This document shows, one piece after another, positions 1 through 11,816 of a stretch of 64,000 nt of DNA. The stretch lies in NCBI RefSeq assembly GCF_019393635.1, contig NC_057862.1:152563562-152627561 (forward strand), in the 5' to 3' direction. The translations under genes were made by a program, and so were the position numbers. The notes under the pieces are model-generated. The model did not search any database. It saw only the letters and a list, made by a program, of their open reading frames with translations, and had not been told where the DNA came from. Source of the DNA: Dromiciops gliroides. Its lineage: Eukaryota; Chordata; Mammalia; Microbiotheria; Microbiotheriidae. Positions within the stretch are counted from its first letter, which is position 1, and the number at the start of each line of letters is the position of its first letter.

Positions 1-499
1 TCCAAAATTCAGCTCTCAGTTCCTTGAATTGCAGTCCCAGATCATCTACTGTTTGCTGGACATTCCATGTGGCTGTCCCACAGGCAGAAAATTCAATATG
101 TCCAAAATGGAATTCTGTCTTCCTCCTTAGTTTCCCTGTTTCCATTAAAGGCAATATACCACTATACAGATTTTCCATTTTTCCTTAGTTTTCTAAACAG
201 TAATAATTCTTTTTGCTCTTGTTGCTCTTATTGCTCTTTTGTTTTTAATTATGCTAAATTTTCATTAAAAGCTTGATACTGAAATTTCCTTCTTATAGTT
301 TGTTTATGGAAATCCCGAAGTACTATATTGATGATGATAAAATACAATTTAAGGAGGCTGGATCTTGGGCTTCTATGAGATGAAAAAAGGAAGTCCAGGA
401 AGTTTTTAATTCCTACTTGTAACCTTGAGTTGATCTTTCAATCCCATTTCTCCCTCTCCCCACCACATATTCTTGACAATGACTAGTCTTTATGCAGCA

Positions 500-640
500 T
501 TTTAAGGTTTGCATAGTGCTTGACATAGCTGATCTACTGGAACTTCCCAGCTACCCTGTATTGTTAGGTAACATGCTAGAGACATTATCCTCTTCTTTGT
601 AGATAGGAAACTGAGGCAAATGACAATATTAGAGGCAGGG
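500..640 (-). mobile_element. MIR-type relic
   Basis: Contains tttgcatagtgcttgacata ... gataggaaactgaggcaaatg, the reverse strand of a MIR/core-SINE 3' part. Bases 1-500 of the PIAS1 intron show nothing I can name. Confidence 0.45.
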
Positions 641-689
641 TTAAAACCCCAATCACTGATGCCAAGTACAGCTTTATCACTAACCTGTG

Positions 690-1120
690 CTGCCTTTACA
701 ACATCTCTACCCAAAGGATTAAATATAAACCCCATAACTTGCCATTTAAAGTTCTATTTATTCTGTCTCCTCTTTACCTTTCCAGGCTTATTATATATTA
801 CTGACCTTCAAACATTATACAGCCCCGATCAGACCAGATTTTTTGCTATTTCTCGCACATAATAGTCCATCATCCATCTCTTTGCCTTCTCTTGGGCTGT
901 TGCCTGTTCCTAGAATACAAAGAGTATGCACATATATGAAGCCTTTCCAGGTTCTCCATTTATTTTATCTTTGTCTTATGTATATGTGTGTGTACATGTT
1001 GTTTCCCTTTGTAGAATGTAAACCCCTTAAGGGCAGGAACTGTTTCAGTTTTTTGTCTTTGTGTGTCCCCCTCTGCCTAGAATATTGTAGATAGTTGATA
1101 AATGCTTGTTGATTGAGCGT
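690..1120 (+). mobile_element. LINE-2 3' end
   Basis: Pyrimidine-rich L2 3'UTR ending with aatgtaaaccccttaagggc, then aggaactgttt and gataaatgcttgttgattga, the usual L2 terminus. Confidence 0.6.
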
Positions 1121-1232
1121 TTGACCTGTATAATATCCCCTTTTCTCCAGTTAACTGTCATGCTAGTTCAAACCTTTATTACTTTCCATCTATATCAGTG
1201 ATCTTCAAATTCTTTTAAGTGAATCAGTAAAA

Positions 1233-1264
<32 letters not shown>

Positions 1265-1266
<2 letters not shown>

Positions 1267-2437
1267 CTGTTGGTAGCTCATAATCCCGCAATATTTTTTT
1301 GTTTACTGAGACGGTAAGCAGATGTAGGTTATACATGTGTAATTATGTAAAACATTTCCATATTAGTCATTTTGTATAGGAAGACTAGGAAAAAAGGAAC
1401 AAAATGAAAGAAAGTGAAAAATAGCATGATTCAGTCTGTATTCAGTCAATATCAGTTCTTTCTCTGGAGGCAGATAATATGCTTCATCATTAGTCCTTTG
1501 GAATTGTCTTAGATACTTGTATTGCTGAGAATAGATAAGTCATTCACAGTTCTTCATCAAATAATATTGTTGTTACGGTGTACAACATTCCCCTGGCTCT
1601 GTTCATTTCACTATGTAGACAACAAGTAAGTCCAGATTTTTCTGAAATCATCCTGCGTGTAATTTCTTATAGCACAATAATATTCCATTACAATCATATT
1701 CCACAGGGCAGCTAGGTGGCGCAGTGGATAGAGCACCAGCCCTGAATTCAGGAGGATCTGAGTTCAAATCCAGCCTCAGACACTTAATACTTACTAGCTG
1801 TGTGACCCTGGGCAAGTCACTTAACCCCAATTGCCTCACCAAAAAAAAAACAACAAAAAACCAATCATATACCACAGCTTGTTTAGCTTTATTTATTTGT
1901 GCCCCAATTGATGGGCATTCCTTCCAATTCTTAGCCACCACAAAAAGAGCTGCTATAAATATTTTTATACAAGTGGGTCCTTTTCCCCCTTTTTCGGATG
2001 GCTTTGAGATATAGACCTAGAAGTGGTTTTGCTGGACCAAAGGGTATGCACAGTTTTATAGCTCTTTGGGCATAGTTCCAAATTGCTCTCCAGAATGTTT
2101 GGATCAGTTCACATTTCCACCAACATTGCATTAGTGTCGCAGTTTTCTCATATCCCCTCCAATATCCAACATTTTCCTTTTTTTGTCATGTTAGCTACTC
2201 TGATAGGTGTAAGGTGGTAACTCGGGGTTATTTTAATTTGCATTTCTCTGATCAATAGTGAATCTAGAGCATTTTTTCATGACTATAGATAGCTTTGCTT
2301 TCTTTATCTGAAAACTGCCTGGTTCACATACTTTGACCATTTCTCAATTGAGGAATGACTTGTAGTCTTATTAAATTTGATTCAGTTCTCTAAATATTTG
2401 AGAAATGAGGCCTTTATCAAAGAATACTCTATTCTCA
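1265..2437 (-). mobile_element. LINE-1 3' end, antisense, split by a SINE
   Basis: The reverse strand reads as marsupial L1 3'UTR: ggtcaaagtatgtgaacc, tgatcagagaaatgcaaatt, ttggtccagcaaaaccactt and ataatattccatta. It contains no intact ORF. The SINE at 1706 is inserted with a clear TSD. Confidence 0.7.
1706..1861 (+). mobile_element. CORE-SINE (WSINE1-like, short form)
   Basis: Full-length with A/B boxes and A-rich tail. TSD caatcatattccaca (1691-1705) and caatcatataccaca (1862-1876). Nested in the L1. Tail type ccccaattgcctca. Confidence 0.92.
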
Positions 2438-2444
2438 ATAGGTT

Positions 2445-3645
2445 TTTGTGACACTGGTATTTCCTACCTGTCCTACCTCTTCCGACCATTCTCTTTCTTT
2501 GTTAGTTTTTCATCTAGACCTCACTCACTCACTATCTGATGTCCCCTCAGACTCTCCTGAGCACTCTTCTCCATCTCTACTATTTTTCTTGGTGATTTCA
2601 TCTGAATTGTGGATTCAATTTTCATCTCTGAAGATTATTTTCAGATCTATCTGTCCAACCCTAACTCCTCTCTTGACATCGTTTTCTCATATACCCGTGT
2701 CCTATTGGCCATTTTGAATTTGATGTCCTATGGACATCTTAAACTCAACATGTTCAAAATTGAACTCATTATCTCTCCCCTCCCACCAAACATGCCTCTC
2801 TTTCTAACTTGTGTATTAGTTTCAAGGGTATCACCATCCTCCTAGTCAGCCAGACTCATAACCTAAGTGTCATCCTTGACTTCTCATTCTCTCTCAGCCT
2901 CCATCTCTGTTCCATTGCCGAGGTCTGTCAATTTTACCTTCATAATATCTTTTCATATATTCCTCCTTCTCTCTTTTGAAACTGCAACATCCTCATGTCT
3001 GGACTGTTGCAATGGTAGGTTTGCCTGCCTCAGGTCTCTCCCTGTTCCAGTCCATCTTCCACTCATTTGCTAAGTTGGTCTTCCTAAAGTACAGATATAG
3101 ACCATATCACCCACTCCCCCTATTCAGTAAACTCCAGTGGCTCCCCATAACCTCCAGGATCGTATTTATGTGTTGGCATTCAAAGCCCATCATAACCTGC
3201 CTCCTTCCCCACCTTTCCAGTATTCTTTTACCTTACACCCCTTGCCCCATATATTATGTAATCCCCTCTGGCCTCTTTGTTGTTCCTTGAACAAGACATA
3301 TCAAGCATTTTCTCTAGTAGTCTCCCATACCTGGAATTCTCTCCCTCATTGCCTCCTGGTTTCCTTGGTATGCTTTAAGTCCTAAGTAAAATCCTTCCTT
3401 CAACAGGAAGCTTTTCCCTTTCCCCCTTAATTCTAGTGCCTTCGCTCTGTTGATCAGTCCTAATTTATCCTGTATACAGCTTGTTTGTACATAGGTGTTT
3501 ACATTTTGTCTCTTCCTTTAGACTGTGACATCGTTGAGAGCAAGGACTGTCTTTTGCCTTTCCTTTTATCTTTAGCACTTAGCACAGTACCTGGCACATA
3601 GTAGGTGTTTAATAAATGTTTCCTGACCCACTCAAAATGAAAAAG
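2445..3645 (+). mobile_element. LINE-2 3' end, 1.2 kb
   Basis: Carries the L2 C-terminal/3'UTR landmarks ctccagtggctccccata, ttggcattcaaagcccatca, ctggaattctctccct and the end cctggcacatagtaggtgtt taataaatgtt. Many stops; not coding now. Confidence 0.75.
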
Positions 3646-3788
3646 ATGAACATGGTACTCTCAACTCACTAGTCACTTTCCCTAGGGGCAGAGCCTGCCC
3701 TTTAGAGAGGCATTTCCCACTCTGATGAAAAGGAAGAATCTTTCTGGATTTTTCTCACAAAACTCCCTCTTCTTCATTCTACCTTTTA

Positions 3789-3930
3789 CAGTGGATAAAG
3801 TACTGGCCCTGGATTCAGGAGGACTAGCATTCAAATCTGACCTCAGACACTTGACACTTAGTAGCTGTGTGACCCTGGGGAAGTCACTTAACCCTTATTG
3901 CCCTGCCAAAAAAAAGAAAAGAAAAGAAAC
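3789..3930 (+). mobile_element. CORE-SINE (WSINE1-like), 5' truncated
   Basis: Begins inside the A-box at cagtggataaag. B-box region mutated (gcattcaaatc). Tail cttattgccctgcc then AAAAG repeats. Bases 3931-4530 after it show no feature I recognise. Confidence 0.85.
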
Positions 3931-4529
3931 AAGTCCAACAGTTGGCTAACTCTTTGGGAATATGATATAACCCATTTTCCTACTCTGTGATTAGTTGATT
4001 ACACACCCCTTTGTGAGAAAATAATTATTAATAATGGATTGGGGGCAGGGGGGTGGGAAATGGCTTTTTCTAAGAATTTAGCCACGAAAGGTAGAAGAGA
4101 TATCTGACTGGAGCTTCAGGGAGATGGGAGAGTCAACTAAGGTTTGTTGTTGTTACTGTTTTTCTTAAAGATTGGGAGAGATGTGGTGGTACTTGAAAGT
4201 AGCCACTTTGCTCCCCCTGATGTACATTCCAGGGGCCTACTTTGAAGTAGAGGTGAGAAGGGAGCAGATCTAGCTTAGGGGACAGACAGCCTGTACAAAG
4301 GCAATTCAGGAGATGGAATACTGAGTTAGGGAAACTTATAGGAGTGCTTATACTTGGGAGCACTTATAATAGACCCTCCACAGGTTATAATATTGCACTG
4401 AAACTACCAAGATAAATTGTAGCTAAAAATGAACTTCTCAAGTGTATGATTGGGGAGATATGTGTGGTGAGATAGGAGTTTGAAAAAACATCTAGGAGGT
4501 TTTAGAAGACTGTTCAATGTCAAGAAGCA

Positions 4530-4680
4530 TTTTGGCATATCGAGTAGAGGGGAGACCTTAGAATCCAGAACATTTGGATTCAAGTCCTGCCTGGGGCCAT
4601 TCTGACTTGTGGTATGAGAAAGTCATTTACTCTCTCGGTGCCCCCAGGCAACTCTCTGATTGTAAGTGTCAGAGCAGGTT
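4530..4680 (+). mobile_element. MIR-type relic
   Basis: ttggattcaagtcctgcctg and tatgagaaagtcatttactc correspond to the B-box and core of a decayed MIR. Confidence 0.4.
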
Positions 4681-4744
4681 CCAGCCTTCCTTGGTGGAGT
4701 TCTATGTCTAAAAACACAGGTACAGTCAGGGGTTTTAAACCTCA

Positions 4745-5275
4745 GTATGAGTAAGCAGTATGATATGGTGGCCAAAAAAGCTAACATGGCCACAGGCCAT
4801 TTGAGAGATATAGCCAGGACTAAGGCAGTATCCCTGTGCTCTGCCATGGTCATGCCACACCTAGAGTGTTGTCTTCTCTTTGGGAAGCTGTATTTTAGGA
4901 AGGACATCAATAAGTTAGAAACTGTCTGGTTGAGGTGGATGGGGATAACGAAGGGCTTTGAGGTCAGGCCATTGTGGTATCATTGAAGGAGTTGGGGGAG
5001 TTTAGCCTCAGAAAGAGTACAATAAGCTGTCCTGTACAGAGGCATTACACTGGGGTGTTTTGGACAGCACTGGGGACAGAAGTTTCAAAGGGGGGAAGGG
5101 GAGCAGATACAGGCTTAAAGAGAAACTTGATAACAATTAGAACCATCCAAGAGTGGGATGAGATGCATTCAGAATTAGTAGTTTCATACTCATTTTGAGG
5201 TCTTCAGGCAAGGCTGGAGTTCCTATTTGCCTAATATATTGTAAAAAGAGTTCTTCCAAACTCTGTGATTCTGTG
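4745..5275 (+). mobile_element. CR1/L3 LINE 3' end
   Basis: One frame still shows the C-terminus of a CR1-type reverse transcriptase (MVMPHLECCLLFGKLYFRKD, INKLE). It is followed by the 3' region with aggcttaaagagaaacttga, aacaattagaaccatccaag and gaggtcttcaggcaaggctg. Confidence 0.65.
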
Positions 5276-5833
5276 TTAGGTACTTTATCACACTAGTAAG
5301 CTTCTTTAGGGCAAGGCCTATTTGCAGGGTCATTGTACTAAAAGGTATGCCAGTGTCCTAAAAAGTTAATATAACTCCTCTCATGTGTAATGTTTACTAA
5401 GAAGTTTATTTAACCCTAAATTTAATAAAACTTTAAAAAAGAAGATTGTAGACTAGACATCTGGGACCTCAAATGAACAGCAGATTTGCTAAGACAGAAA
5501 ATGAAAGAAAGCTGTTTCAGGAGTTTTGTGAATTCAGTGACCCAAAGGAACAGTGATAGTTGTGTAAAGATGCACATATCACTTCCTGGTTTCCAGATTT
5601 GTTTACCATAATGTCCTTTAATTAGCTGTCAATATTTGTGGTGATGTTTGCTCAAGTCTTGGATAGCTGAGGTTTCTGAAGATGCCTTTTCTCTTACGCT
5701 CATGTATACTCGGCAAATATTTTGTTACTACCACTACACATAGTTGCAACTTTTAACTACTGTTTTAACCCTGTAAACATAATCAAAGCAGCTAAGGTAT
5801 GCAGGTTTTAGTTTTGGTTTTGTTTGTTTTTAT

Positions 5834-5971
5834 GTGGGGGGTGGAGCAATGAGGGTTAAGTGACTTGCCCAGGGTCACACAGCTAGTGTCAAGTGTCTGA
5901 GACTTGATTTGAACTCGGGTCCTCCTCTAACCAGGGCTGGTACTTTATCCACTGTGCCACCTAGCTGCCCC
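5834..5971 (-). mobile_element. CORE-SINE (WSINE1-like)
   Basis: Reverse orientation, from ggggtggagcaatgagggtt to cacctagctgcccc. Part of the core is deleted (agctagtgtcaag). It abuts the 3' end of the L1 at 5975. Confidence 0.88.
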
Positions 5972-6230
5972 TTGTTTTTATTATTTTTTTTAATTTTGAT
6001 CATAAAAATCCATCATCTCTTCCCAACAACCCACTCATTGAGAAAGAATGAAAAGCAAAATCCTTGTTACAAATGTATAGTCAAGCAAAACAAATTCCTG
6101 CATTGTGCCATGTACAGAATATGTATGTAGTTGTTTCATTCTCTGAGTCTTTCACCTCTCTGGAAGTAGGGAGCATGTTTCATCATTAGTCTTATGGAGT
6201 TATAGTTGGTCTAAGCTGCTAATTCTCTCC

Positions 6231-6380
6231 TTTGGGGGGGCGGGGCAGGGCAATGAGGGTTAAGTGACTTGCCCAGAGTCACACAGCCAGTAAGCGTCAA
6301 GGGTCTGAGGCCAGATTTGAACTCAGGTCCTCCTGAATCCAGGGCCGGTGCTTTATCTGCTGCTCTACCTAGCTGCCCCC
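6231..6380 (-). mobile_element. CORE-SINE (WSINE1-like)
   Basis: Full-length reverse copy. TSD aagctgctaattctct (6213-6228) and aaactgctaattctct (6382-6397). Preceded by a G-run where the A-tail is expected. Confidence 0.9.
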
Positions 6381-6503
6381 TAAACTGCTAATTCTCTTTC
6401 TAATTTTTCTTCCATAGCTCTAAATTATTTTTTTTTCTTCTTTGCTGTTTTCATTTTTAAAGTCTTGCAACTTCCAACAATTCAAGTTGAATTTGTGCCC
6501 AAG

Positions 6504-6658
6504 GGAGCAGTTAGGTGGAACAGTGGATAAAGCACCAGCCCTGGATTCAGGAGAACCTGAGTTCAAATGTGACGTCAGACACTTGACACTTACTAGCTGT
6601 GTGACCCAGGGCAAGTCACTTGACTCTCATTTCCCCTCCCCCGCCCCCCCCCAAAAAA
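6504..6658 (+). mobile_element. CORE-SINE (WSINE1-like)
   Basis: Full-length with an unusual C-rich tail (ccccgccccccccccaaaaaa). TSD ttgtgcccaag at 6493-6503 and 6659-6669. Bases 7386-8297 of the intron after the L1 hold no feature I recognise. Confidence 0.9.
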
Positions 6659-8309
6659 TTGTGCCCAAGCTGAGCCTATCTTATAGATGTTTTGGAGTCA
6701 TTGTTCTAGTAGGTTTGTGTCTTGAATATCTCTATCACCTTGATGGTGTTTTATGGTGAGATTCTTTTTGTTTGTTTGCTCATTCTTTCAACCTCCTTCT
6801 TGACTTTGGACTTTTTTAGGGTCAAGCTTTAAACATTTCTGGAGAAAATGTCTGAACTGATTCTGCTGTTGTTATCTTGGGGTAATGACGGGTGTGTTAT
6901 TCCAGGATCTCAGGGACAGCTCTGGCTGGGGACCTACAAGTTTTTGGTGCTCCCAAAGTGTTCTGATCCAAGGCAAAGTCTGATCATTACCCCCACCCCT
7001 TACCCCGCCAGTCTCTGCAAATTCCTGACCTGTGTTTAGATCTGATAACTGGGTCTATGGGCTTGCCTCCTTTGGAATTTCCATAGATTGCTGGTGGACT
7101 TGGCTACTATCAGCCAGCTGGAAAGCTCAGAATGACAGGGGTCTAGACTTCACTTTGTCTGTATTCCTGCCCTGTTTATCCCTCTGCAGGCTTCAGACTG
7201 AGCTAGAAACTGGAACTGAGACCCCACTCCACTCCTGGGATTAGAGCCCCATAGATCTTGCTTGTTTCTGAATTTGCTCCCATGACTGAAGGCCCTATAC
7301 CTTCACACTGGAAGGCCACCCCTGGGTACAGATCCCCTCATCTGTCTGCTTCAGCTATACGTATGGCATGTTCCATACAAAACAAGGTTTGGATAAATAA
7401 GAAATCTAGTCCCTGTGGCTTCCCTTGAATGACCAGGTTCATTGCCAGCTTTGTTATTAGACCTAAACCAGGCCTTGCCCAAATTCACCTCCCTCATCTC
7501 AACTGAGCATATTTATTAAGTATCTCCTAAGTTCAGATCTTTGTGCTGGGTCCTGGTTATTACCAAGTTTGCGTGGTAATGGCTCTATCCTTTTGAAACT
7601 TACCTTCTAGAAGGAGAATATCACATATACCCAACTCACCTTATTTGGTACTTACAGCATATCCATAATTGAAGCAATATGGGCACCTTTTCCATCAATG
7701 CAGATTGCGTTATCCCCTTCTTTGCCTTGGTCATCAAATGAGTTAACAAATGTAAAACACTTTTCAAAGCTTGAAACAAATTCTAGCTATTATTTGCTCT
7801 TATAAACACTCCATTGTGCATTCTTCTCATTCTTTTACTACCTCAAGAATATCATAATACCACCAAGGCTGTCTATGCCATTTTCCTATGGAACCAGCAC
7901 ATCTGCTTCTGTGGTGAGGCATGCTTTTGATTCACTAATAGCTACAGTACAAAATACACATGCTATATTTTAGTGCATTTTATCGTGAAAATGGTATAAG
8001 CAAAGGGTGTCATGAAGTCTGGCCTAGAGGGAGATGTGGGGCAGGCAAGGTGATGTTGCCAAAGGTGGGCAGTTTTCAGCAACAATGTGGCAGAGAGAAG
8101 GTGTGCAGGAATTCTTGCTGGTTAACAGACCAGAAGACTTAGAGGCAGTTACTGAGAAAAAAGGAAATACATGTATTTCATGACAAAAGGTGTCACTAAA
8201 TTGAAATCATTTCTATGTTTAATATTAAAGATCAGCAATTCTCAAAAGATTTTGTATTTGACTATATTTACAGTTAATATATATGAAAATTCCTTTAAAG
8301 ATAAATTGG

Positions 8310-8471
8310 GGGGGCAGCTAGGTGGCGCAGTGGATAGAGCACCGGCCCTGGATTCAGGAGGAACTGAGTTCAAATCCAGCCTCAGACACTTAACACTTAC
8401 TAGCTGTGTGACCCTGGGCAAGTCACGTAACCCCAATTGCCTCACCAAAATTTAAAAAAAAAATTTTTTTT
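8310..8471 (+). mobile_element. CORE-SINE (WSINE1-like)
   Basis: Full-length. TSD aagataaattgg at 8298-8309 and 8472-8483. Tail with an inverted A/T run (aaatttaaaaaaaaaatttt). Confidence 0.93.
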
Positions 8472-9070
8472 AAGATAAATTGGTACCAGTAAAAAAGCAT
8501 TATTGTGGTCTGGTTTGTACTGTTTCCCAACTCATACAGCAAAGTTTGATAGAGAGAATAACAATTTCATCCTATAGTAACTCAGTCCCTTAAAAAATGG
8601 AAGTTAAAGACATTTAAAGTAATAAGAGTTATGTTAAACAGAACGGATATGTATATAATTTTGTTTCTTTAAATCTTTTGTGAGTGTTTCTGCTTTCTTC
8701 ATGGGTATTAACTTCTGCTAGCAATCCAGCTTTATGGTTGTTACTGGGTAACATGACTTGTGAAAAACTTATTTTATTGATTTGTATAAGTAGAAAAGAA
8801 AACAACATTGAATTTTAACTTGCCTAAGGCCAACATAGTTTAAACAAATACCTGCAAAACTTTTATGGTAAGATATTTCTATTTAATATAAAAGCATAGT
8901 GTGACCAAATGTATATTCTAAAACCACAGTGTTTGGAAAGAATGTACAGGGGGTTCATTTTATTTCTTCAGTGTTAACAGCTATGTCTTTTAAAATGTAT
9001 GTGCGTATTTGTGCATACATATGTATGATGTTGCATGAAGTAAATTCTACTTTTAAAAATGTTCATGGAC

Positions 9071-9220
9071 GGGGCAGCTAGGTGGTACAGTGGATAGAGC
9101 ACCGGCCCTGGAGTCAGGAGTACCTGAGTTCAAATTTGACCTCAGACACTTAACACTTACTAGCTGCATGACCCTGAGCAAGTCACTTAACCTCAATTGC
9201 CTCACTAAAAAAAATTTTTT
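9071..9220 (+). mobile_element. CORE-SINE (WSINE1-like)
   Basis: Full-length. Perfect 18-bp TSD ttaaaaatgttcatggac at 9053-9070 and 9221-9238, pointing to a comparatively recent insertion. Bases 8484-9052 and 9239-10470 show only AT-rich intron. Confidence 0.95.
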
Positions 9221-10472
9221 TTAAAAATGTTCATGGACAAATACATGTAATGATTTGACAAAATATGCATTAGTATCATTGAACTGAGTATTTTTCCCTT
9301 TAAGTGATTTATGCAGGTAGGTTTCCAAGCATTTTTTTAGGATTTTATTTTCTTTATTTCCCCTTCCCCCAGTTGAACCATTTCCTCACTTGCTCAAGGA
9401 TTGGGTAGCTCCACATTAGTGTCTGTGCAACAGATCTATCTAATATCAGATCTGAAACTGTGAAGTAGTGAAAATGTGTGGTAACTTTAGAGGTCATATA
9501 ATTCCATGTTACCACACTGAAGCTTACCTAAATTACTATAACAGATTAGCAGTTAGTAGAACTCAGTCTAATGTGTTGATTGTTCTAGTATTCCCATGCA
9601 TTGTAACAGGAAGAAAACTGCCAAGAATTAAAGGGAAGCACATTGAAATGAATATAATAAAATACCTTTTCTGTTTCCATCTCTTGTAACTGACTCTTTT
9701 CCAGTTGATGTATTACAGAAATTTCTAATACCTTTCTGTCACTATACCAGATTGGCATTTCAACTTTTTTTTCTTCTTTTTAATCCCTTAACTACTTACT
9801 GTCAGAGGAGCTAGCTAATGGGAAAATGTTACTTGTGATAGACTGAAGAGGTTTAATTAAAGTTCCCATCAGACAGTACATTTTTATGAAGAGGAAGAAA
9901 GAATGTTTTATGCTTCATCTGCAATTCATTAAAATGTGGTAAAGTCTTATAACTAAGATTCTTTTCCTGGAAACAAAGAATAGCTGGCTAGAGTTTAAGG
10001 TCTTATGTAATAGCTTGTACTACTGAAATTGTACTGCTTATGTACCCCTGTGTCATCAAGTAAGACTACATGAGTGAGGCAGTACTTTTCTTTCCCTGTT
10101 CAGATAACTCTGGCTCTAACACTGTTTTGATTAATTGTCCTTTACATCTCAAATCTCTGACTAATATTTCTTCCCTCTTTTTAATTCTTCTTAACTTGGG
10201 GAGTGGGGTTGGGGGCAGGGTGAGAGGAACCTATTATAGTTCAGCCATTTAAACCCTCAGCTTCTCGTAGTGTCTTCTGTCCTATTTTCCATTATTGGAC
10301 CTTCAGTTCTCCCTTTCAGGATCTTCCACCATTCTTCTTTGCTAATTTTTCTCACTCTTACGGCTGCTAACCATTCATTTTGTTACTTTCACACAGTCCT
10401 TTTCTTTTTTTCTTTTCTTTTCTTTTTTTTTAAAACAAAAAGGAACTTTATTCCAAGAGTAACCTCTCCTTA

Positions 10473-10697
10473 GGGGCAGCTACTTGATACAGTGGATAGA
10501 GTGCCAGGCCTGGAGTCAGGAAGATCTAAGTTCAAACCAGACCTCAGACATTTATTGACTGTGTACCCCTAGGCAAGTTGCTTAACCCTGTTTGCCTCAG
10601 TTTCCTCATCTGTAAAATGAGCTAGAGAAGGAAATGGCAGACTATTCCAAATGGGGTCACAGAGTCAGACATGACTAATCAACTAAACAACGACAAA
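10473..10697 (+). mobile_element. CORE-SINE, long form (Mar1-like tail)
   Basis: CORE-SINE head followed by gtttgcctcagtttcctcat, aaggaaatggcag, ccaaatggggtcac and agagtcagacatgact, ending in aacaacga. This longer 3' tail marks a second family in the window. Confidence 0.85.
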
Positions 10698-10865
10698 ACC
10701 TCTTCTACTTGCTTAGCCACCAAACCTGTTTTCTTTTGTCTCAATTTATTTTTAACCTTAATGCACAATTGCATTTTCCCTTGCCTACTCTTAAGTGTTA
10801 AGTTGTGCCTTTTTAATATCTGGTTAGTGGTGTGCATGTGTGTGTGTGTGTGCATAAGGGCAGGG

Positions 10866-10888
10866 GGAGAGAGGAGAGAGGGGGGGGG

Positions 10889-10976
<88 letters not shown>

Positions 10977-10982
10977 AAGAGA

Positions 10983-11035
<53 letters not shown>

Positions 11036-11142
11036 AGAAAGAGGGAGAAAGAGAGAGAGAGAGGGAGAGAGAGAGAGAGAGAGGGAGAAAGAGAGAGAGA
11101 GAGAGAGAGGGAGAAAGAGGGAGAAAGAGAGAGAGAGAGAGG

Positions 11143-11206
<64 letters not shown>
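10866..11206. repeat. (GA)n purine tract, ~340 bp
   Basis: Almost pure GA dinucleotides with gggaga/gaaaga variants, preceded by a short TG run (10842-10852). Both strands give artefactual open frames of RERERE or SLSLSL. Confidence 0.98.
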
Positions 11207-11209
<3 letters not shown>

Positions 11210-11300
11210 TTTATTATTAGAGCTATAACAAGGGCAAGTCAATTAAGGCACTTGCCTTAGGTGCACAAAACTAAGGGGCGGCATAAAAAAACATGGCTTA

Positions 11301-11445
11301 GGGGCTAGATGGCGCAGTGGATAGAGTACCGGCCCTGGAGTCAGGAGTACCTGAGTTCAAATCCGGCCTCAGACACTTAACACTTACTAGCTGTGTGACC
11401 CTGGGCAAGTCACTTAACCCCAATTGCCTCACTAAAAAAAAAAAC
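11301..11445 (+). mobile_element. CORE-SINE (WSINE1-like)
   Basis: Full-length. TSD catggctta at 11292-11300 and 11446-11454. It lies 230 bp upstream of the PIAS1 exon at 11674. Confidence 0.92.
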
Positions 11446-11673
11446 CATGGCTTAAGTATACATTTTCCTCAAAATGGTGTGGCATTAGGAAGGGGGGGTG
11501 GGTAGCACAAAGTACATTGCTGTTTTTTACCATTACATCTGTTTCTTTTTTCCTTCAACCTCTGAAGTACTGTAGAGTTTACCAAGTTAGATTTTAAAGC
11601 AAAAGCATTTCAGGATCTGTGATCAACAGGAAATTTAAGTGACTTGAACTATGGAAACTTTTCTTTCTTTTAG

Positions 11674-11816
11674 CATTTTAAATCTGCCTCATCAAGCATC
11701 TCCAGTGTCAAGAACCCCAAGCCTTCCTGCTGTAGACACAAGCTACATTAATACATCCCTCATACAAGACTATAGACACCCATTCCACATGACTCCCATG
11801 CCTTATGACTTACAAG
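11674..11816 (+). CDS. PIAS1: PIAS1 third-last coding exon
   Basis: 143 nt between acceptor ttctttcttttag and donor GTAGGT. It enters on the third base of a Gly codon and leaves on the first base of another Gly codon. It encodes ILNLPHQASP...MPYDLQ, 47 whole residues. Confidence 0.95.

Larger units (their letters stand above)
5975..7385 (-). mobile_element. LINE-1, antisense, internally deleted, with two SINEs inside
   Basis: 5975-6420 reads on the minus strand as an L1 3' end (ttttgcttgactatacattt; agtaggaagtcgagag-type region). 6660-7385 resembles the L1 5'UTR/ORF1 start (gagatcctggaataacacac, gaatgagcaaacaaac, gggaccccag-like text). ORF1 remainder and ORF2 are missing. SINEs at 6231 and 6504 interrupt it. 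The join of 5' and 3' parts is my inference. Confidence 0.45.

Noticed and set aside
2448-3385. Overlapping plus-strand frames in pyrimidine-rich DNA
   Set aside because: They lie in a LINE-2 3'UTR with L2 landmarks; not a host gene.
4666-5198. Frame with PHLECCLLFGKLYFRKDINK considered as a host gene
   Set aside because: It is the end of a CR1/L3 reverse transcriptase, short and out of context, followed by the CR1 3'UTR.
10671-11260. Long Arg/Glu and Ser/Leu open frames on both strands
   Set aside because: They are translations of the (GA)n tract; no codon bias, no homology.
1-11673. Search for earlier PIAS1 exons (acidic VIDLTID region, SP-RING)
   Set aside because: No matching translation was found; this interval appears to be a single repeat-rich intron.
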